Of a DNA stretch of 64,000 bases, positions 59,094 to 64,000 are shown piece by piece; the stretch's first letter is position 1; each line of letters begins with the position of its first letter. Under the pieces are notes generated by a model, which saw only the letters and a list, made by a program, of their open reading frames with translations, ran no database searches and was not told the DNA's origin. This stretch comes from Ramazzottius varieornatus. Its lineage: Eukaryota > Tardigrada > Eutardigrada > Parachela > Ramazzottiidae. Made by a program: the position numbers and the translations under genes. The stretch covers positions 6,662,772 through 6,726,771 of the forward strand of contig BDGG01000002.1 in assembly GCA_001949185.1 (NCBI GenBank), read 5' to 3'.

Positions 59094-60621
59094 ATGGCAG
59101 AAGACGACAACGATGCAGTCACCTCAACCGCTGCAGCCCAGGATAACCCGGAGGAGGGTGAAGAAACTGCGGATGCTGACGAAGAACTGTATGTCGTGGA
59201 GGAGATCCTCGCCAAACGAGTAAAGAACAACGTCCTTGAGGTGTGTGACGAATGTTATAGCACTTGTTTCCGTTCTGTTTCGAAACACACTGATATGCAT
59301 CTTTCGTTTCAGTACAAGGTTAAGTGGGAAGGCTACGACTTGAGCGAAGCAACATGGCAGACCGGTGATGATCTCACTAACTGTGCAGCTGTCATTGAGC
59401 AATTTGAAACCAAGCTGAAGGAAGAAAAGCGGGAGAAGCGAAGGAAGATTGGGTTGTCACAGCCTCCTCTGGCGACCAGGAATGATATTCCGTCCGAAAG
59501 TAGGTGAATCGTTGCAAACTGGCGCACTCTGTCAGCCTTTAACAATGTTAACGTGCGCTGCTTGACCTGAAACCGATTGGCAACCACCCGTTTCTAGTCA
59601 ATTTGTTTATATGACAAGTAGCCTTAAGTTTTGTCATTGATCGTTACAGGTGGTAGTTCCATCCCGCCGGATGCTAAAGTGCTTTCTCAGTCAATTGTTT
59701 CGAGTCCTTCAGCTTTACAGAATATCGAACCACAACAGCCAACGTCGTCTCAGTCCCAGTGTGCAATCAACAATCCGCTCGTTACTGTGCTCGACGGGCA
59801 TCGTCTGAGTCCATCGGCTAGCCAGAAGCTGAGTGTGACACAAAAGAGGAAACGGCCAAGTGGCCTGTTGGAAGCTAACGAAGTATCACAGCCTCATCTG
59901 AACGGATCGATCAGCCACTCACAGAAGAAGGTGCAGTCGGAAAAGCGACAGAAGATCCAAGCCATCCACATATTCAACTCTAACGAGCGTCAACCTCCAC
60001 CATCATCATCGCCAGAAATTACACCTGCCAGTCATGCAGGACGTTCCGAACTTGCGAAGACAATGGCTCCTGTTACGCTTTCCATACGGAAGAAACCACC
60101 TTCGCTACCCAAGTCCGCTAGAGCTCCCTCCACAAGTTTCGAATCTCCGACGCTAGTAGCCGCGTTACAGCGCTCCAAATATGGTGATCCAAGAACTCAG
60201 ACAGAAGTGAATCAAGTTATCTACGAGTTCACCGACGAGGTAAACCTCTAATCGAAAACTAGGGTCGGCAAACGAAACACACAAAGATCGTTACTTCGGC
60301 TGCCGTACCTTTCCGCTGCCGCTGGCTGGAAACGTGCGCCACTTGAACTGATGATGTAATATTCGCTCTTCTGCGTGTGATACATATTTTTGTGTGCTGT
60401 AGGAACGACAGATTCTGGAATTGAGAAGGCTCGCACCGAAGGTCATAACCTGTCTAGGTATGGTGAAGAATGCTGGGGAAGAATTTCCGCGAGTAGTGAT
60501 GGGCTTCAGTGGGGAGAATGGAGGTGCCAACTTTTCCAAGACCTTCTTACTCTCCGTCGTCCGAGAGATTCTTCCTACTAAGCTGCTGGACTTTTACGAA
60601 AGCTGTATCCATTTTGAGTGA
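59094..60621 (+). CDS. HP1-like chromodomain protein
   Basis: Four exons (59094-59240, 59313-59499, 59650-60239, 60403-60621) join in frame to 380 residues, all GT-AG. An acidic N-terminus precedes a chromodomain: ELYVVEEILAKRVKNNVLE / YKVKWEGYDLSEATWQ, with Tyr, Trp and Trp in aromatic-cage positions. A basic segment (KEEKREKRRK) and a long Ser/Pro/Lys-rich linker follow. The last exon ends FPRVVMGFSGENGGANFSKT ... LLDFYESCIHFE, which resembles a diverged chromoshadow domain (compare ...VISFYEERL). HP1 proteins read methylated H3 lysine 9 through the chromodomain and dimerise through the chromoshadow. The linker is about twice that of classical HP1. The two larger introns hold family A repeats. 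Confidence 0.78.
59504..59590. repeat. family A copy starting at the splice donor, HP1-like intron 2
   Basis: ACTGGCGCAC ... GTGCGCTGCTTGACC, with TTGCAAACT and CCGATTGGCAACC outside. It starts within a few bases of the donor and fills over half of the 150-base intron. Confidence 0.65.
60260..60360. repeat. family A copy, HP1-like intron 3
   Basis: The left end AGGGTCGGCAAACGAAACAC matches family ends; GTGCGCCACTTGAAC marks the right core. The left core is worn. It fills most of the 163-base intron. Confidence 0.6.
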
Positions 60622-61191
60622 GAATAAGTAAGAATAATAAGAATAGTTGTGATTGACAGGGATTGTTTGGACTTTTTTATGACGTTCCTACAGCAGAGCA
60701 GAAATTTTTACTGACGTTGTTACTTGAGCTTTGAGCGATCTCTGACAGGCTTGAGGATCACTTCCAATCTCTTTCAACTTTCAAGCCCTCTTTTGCACGG
60801 GTCATACAATGTGATAAATGCTCTTCCCTTTCGAACTAGACCTGGTCCTGTCTAGCTTGTTGACAAACTGATTCCCAGTAAAGTTTTGTGCTTTCTCTTC
60901 GTTTTGGTTGACCGGAGAAGAGATTCAACAGATCTCGAAGAAACGATGCTTGACCAAACAACATAAGAATGCTGGGAGTGATAGTATCATGGGCATCGCA
61001 AGCCAAGCAGTTTTGGGTTCGTGGTGATCAACATCATGCTTTCTGTTTTGACCTCTGGTTCTTTGCTCGGCTTTTCTAACCAACCGTAGCAACATTTATG
61101 ACGCACGAGGTACTTACGATGTTTCAGGACTCCCATTTGAATCATAACAAAATCTTTATTTGCTAGAGTCTAAAAAGGTGCTCCGACGAAA
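60622..61191. other. intergenic region, no gene seen
   Basis: The 3' flank of the HP1-like gene and the upstream of CCDC113. No coding signal is seen. Confidence 0.5.
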
Positions 61192-62930
61192 ATGATAATC
61201 GAGTTGGATCCATCAGCTTCTGCGACACAACGTGAAGCGGCGAAAACGGACATTCCGGATCCACAAAGCGTGAAATACCATAGCGAAGCGGAAATAGCCG
61301 ACTTTATCGAAAAACTCACGTAAGTAAAAGCCGCCATGGCTTTTTTGTGGGTCGAAGTGGAGTTGGTTAATAGCCGGAAGTATTGACAATTTCGCTGTGG
61401 AATTTTAGTAATAAAATCTCATATTTGAAGGACGAAACCGAGATCTTTCGACGCTATGCAGACCGGATCACTCAAGGAAAAGGTTTCAAGACTAAGGATC
61501 GGGATCCAAACTCGATGACGCGCGAGAGCGCGAATGACTTGTACGTTCTCTACGCATCTTTCGACTTGTACATGATAGGAATCCCCAACTCACCTTTTGC
61601 TTATTTAGTGGTCAATCACATCTGGTTTTACTCACGGCGGAACAAAAGGCCGACATCGCCTCTCACGACGCAGACGAACTGCGCCGAGAACTTGCGCGCA
61701 TCGAAGAAGATGTCAAAAAATATTCGGACAGATTTGAGGTAAGAATTTCTGACATTGTTGAGCACTCATAGAACTGTGACAGAACGTGATGAATCGTTTA
61801 CCTGTAGTCCAAACTTCGAGAGTGTGGGCAGTTCAAGAAGTTCGTCGAGGACCAAGCTAAGGACTTTCGCTTTAAAGTGGCGAACCCAGCAGTTGGAGCC
61901 GAACGGTTGTTCAAATGGCTAGAGGTAATCCCAGGTGGCCGTCCGCTATACGTTGCATTCTAACTTGTCCCGGCGGACTGATCATCTTTTTCCCCATGTT
62001 TTAGGAGTGTGTAAAAAATCTAGAGTCAATGCTTCGCTCTCAAAGTCTGACCAATGCATCGGACATGGCGCATATACGCTCGCTGCAGCAAGCTTTAAGC
62101 AAACAGGCGGAGCTCGGAGAGAATCTGACACAGGTTTGCCAACTGCAAACTAGTACTTCTCGTCCCCAGTGAAGAGCATTATTCACCATATTATTCCACA
62201 GGTTGATTTCATGAAAGTAGAAATTGAGAACCGGTTGCTTGTCGAAGCTTTCGATAAGTCCAAGGCGGAAATTCAGAATACGAACCGTGAAAACAACGGA
62301 ACCTCTATGGCTATCGCGGACTTCACTGTACGGTCTTCAGTTGTCACAGTTGATCATATTTGCAATAAACGTTTTCCTCTTCGTTGTTAGGGTCAGTCAA
62401 TCGATCTTACCAAAGCCATTCAGGAAGGCCAGTCGAGGCTGGCAACCGAGAGGGAAATGATACGGAAGCTGAACATCGAGCGCGAAAGGATTGGTGACAT
62501 ATTGGCAAAGCTCGAAAGCTGGATCCTCAAGGCAAAGGAACAAAACACAAGATGTCCTTCCATTGCCGTTTATATCCATGTAGAAAAAGACATCGAGCTT
62601 TTAGAACAACTGTGTAAAGAGTCTGAACGGAAGCTACAAATCGTCGAGGTACCAATCAACTCTTCCTGAAGACTGTAGCTTCCGATCCGTAGTCTTCATT
62701 CTTTATAGATGGCAAGCCGTGTAAGGCCCAGCTCGGCAGCAGCGTCCAGCATACCTCGTTTGTCCAGGGCTGAGTACTTACGGAAGAAGATCGATGCAAA
62801 TCTACCGCAAAGACTGAGTGGACTTCACCAAGAGCCGTATGAAATATCGGCACTTCCCGAGATCGCCCTTTCGGAAATGATGCCGTCCTCGACGAAGGTT
62901 CGAATCGATCCAAGACCACAGCTGGTTTGA
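61192..62930 (+). CDS. CCDC113 (CFAP263)-like ciliary coiled-coil protein
   Basis: About eight exons from ATG 61192 to a stop at 62930. After an acidic start, ISYLKDETEIFRRYADRI matches the CCDC113 stretch ...LKTETEMFEKYYAKL; LLTAEQKADIASHDADELRR matches GLTADQKLELVQKEVADMK; and VDFMKVEIENRLLVEAFDKS matches VDFQQLKIENAQFLETIEA. The order is kept and the end (ESERKLQIVEMASRV) matches RKVEIAEMSLKGH. CCDC113 is part of cilia and flagella, near centriolar satellites and axonemal inner arms. Length (about 380) fits. The last exon starts with ATG (MASRVRPSS), which could be mistaken for a separate gene, but phase and similarity join it. In an animal with few motile cilia, sperm is the likely site. 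Confidence 0.8.
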
Positions 62931-63191
62931 ACTGTCTACTAACATTACGAACGACCACAATAAAGTCCTCTCTTACGTATTTACAAACCACCGTATATAC
63001 AATACAAGAATTAAAGAACGAGGAAGATATCAGCACGCATTCGAAACTGGAAAACTTGGGAGTTCAAAAAACGATGGAAATAGTTAGGAACTTAGGATGA
63101 AACATATTAGTAACGTTCTTAAAAAATTAAAAAAGGAATTTGAGCTGCATTATCACGCTTTGGTCCATCAAGTCAAAAAGAAGAATTATTA

Positions 63192-64000
63192 TTAAAAATC
63201 TTCCTCGTCGCGGTCGAAGTTATCGTTACGAAGACTGCGCATACTAAGTTTCTGCATGCCACCGGTAATATTGGGGTTGGAATGCGTTGCCTGGTTGTGA
63301 GCGTGGTTCTCTCTCAGGACAGGCACGTTTCTCGAGGACGGTTCTTCATCAGTAATGGCATGCAGTCCGTTCTCGACGGAGGCCAGGTTGGCTGGTTCAG
63401 AGTGGACTTCCTTCAGCGTCAATGACAGAACTGAGGGTGGACGGCTAGATGGGGAGCCAAAGCCACTTCTTCGACCGATTTCCAGGTTCTCCATTCCATG
63501 CAGGCTTTCAGCGTCACTCTCCGAAGCACGTCGACCCAAAGTCTGGATGTGGTCCTCCATAAAGCTTCTTCGGTTGGCACGGACTGGCGGCGAACTGAGC
63601 GCAAACTAAAATCAACATAAATTATAATTTCCATGTTTTATCACTGTGAATTCCCAACAGTATATCACCCCTAAATGGTCCATCATACAAATTATTACCG
63701 ATCAATGGGTAATAGCAAACAAACTCAGCAATATTTTTAAGCAATATTTTTAAGTGGCGCACGCTTTCAGCCAGTAACACCGAAAAGGTATGCCACTTTG
63801 GGAAGAGGAATCCCGTTGAATTTGTTTGCTGCCGCTCCTTTAGTTACGAATAGTATTGTACCTTTTCTCGGACTTCGCGTTCCAGCTCTTTCAATATCTT
63901 GTCCATGAACGGGTGTTGCTTCTTCAACAAGATGATGTCGACCAAGACAACTTCAGGTCCGGCGAACTCGAGGCGTCTGTCCAGAAATTCCCGATCTGCG
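63192..64000 (-). CDS. 3' end of an unrecognised gene, runs off right edge
   Basis: Two exons are seen. The upstream one (about 63861-64000) reads EVVLVDIILLKKQHPFMDKI and LKELEREVREK. The last one (about 63607-63192) gives NRRSFMEDHIQTLGRRASES, then a Ser/Glu/Asn-rich tail ending RDEEDF. The tail looks disordered, with several possible phosphorylation sites (RRSF, RRAS). The family is not recognised, since the main domains lie outside the window. The intron holds a family A repeat. Confidence 0.55.
63711..63833. repeat. family A inverted repeat, intron of the unrecognised gene
   Basis: Outer arms AGCAAACAAACTCAGCAAT and GTTGAATTTGTTTGCTGC pair, with core TAAGTGGCGCACGC ... GGTATGCCACTTTGG. 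Confidence 0.75.

Noticed and set aside
62709-62930. separate small gene starting MASRVRPSS
   Set aside because: Splice phase and similarity to the CCDC113 C-terminus join it to the upstream exons.

Overview
This window is nuclear DNA from an animal. The genes have many short spliceosomal introns with GT-AG (rarely GC-AG) ends, AATAAA polyadenylation signals and TATA boxes. They encode metazoan families: fibulin, caveolin, an MITF/TFE factor, a kainate-type glutamate receptor, a receptor guanylyl cyclase and EI24. The compact layout, intermediate base composition and mostly short introns fit a small-genome ecdysozoan. A tardigrade such as Hypsibius is my best guess, but that is inference; no species-diagnostic locus was recognised.

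Layout. 1-1433 (-): 5' part of an ataxin-10-like gene running off the left edge. 3036-3932 (+): secreted cysteine-rich protein. 4589-6088 (+): ethanolaminephosphotransferase-like membrane protein with a damaged active-site motif. 6267-9738 (-): fibulin. 11308-14893 (-): MITF/TFE bHLH-zipper factor. 14936-19646: gene-poor. 19647-20150 (-): small secreted protein. 20816-24105 (-): MFSD14/HIAT1 transporter. 24443-27463: complete PIF/Harbinger transposon with transposase and Myb/SANT-like partner. 30121-34806 (+): kainate receptor. About 35000-36163 (-): coiled-coil protein. 36924-38017 (+): PCNA. 38497-40342 (-): caveolin. 42132-43154 (+): truncated receptor-cyclase copy. 44452-50127 (+): full receptor guanylyl cyclase. 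50654-51858 (-): TMEM121. 52224-52706 (-): pallidin (BLOC-1). 53576-55287 (+): EI24. 55520-56676 (-): 2-oxoglutarate/Fe(II) oxygenase. 57556-58468 (-): HHE hemerythrin-like protein of a type I know from fungi. 59094-60621 (+): HP1-like chromodomain protein. 61192-62930 (+): CCDC113. 63192-64000 (-): 3' end of an unrecognised gene.

The genes do not form one pathway. Membrane and signalling genes dominate, with chromatin and replication genes among them. Some starts are head to head (HHE/HP1-like, ataxin-10-like/cysteine-rich).

The most unusual layer is the repeats. One short inverted-repeat element with a core close to AAGTGGCGCAC...GTGCGCCACTT occurs about 17 times, almost always inside introns and never in a recognised exon. 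At least three other hairpin or MITE families and an apparently autonomous Harbinger element are also present. The intron-seeking family is my main candidate for an undescribed system, as a MITE or introner-like element.
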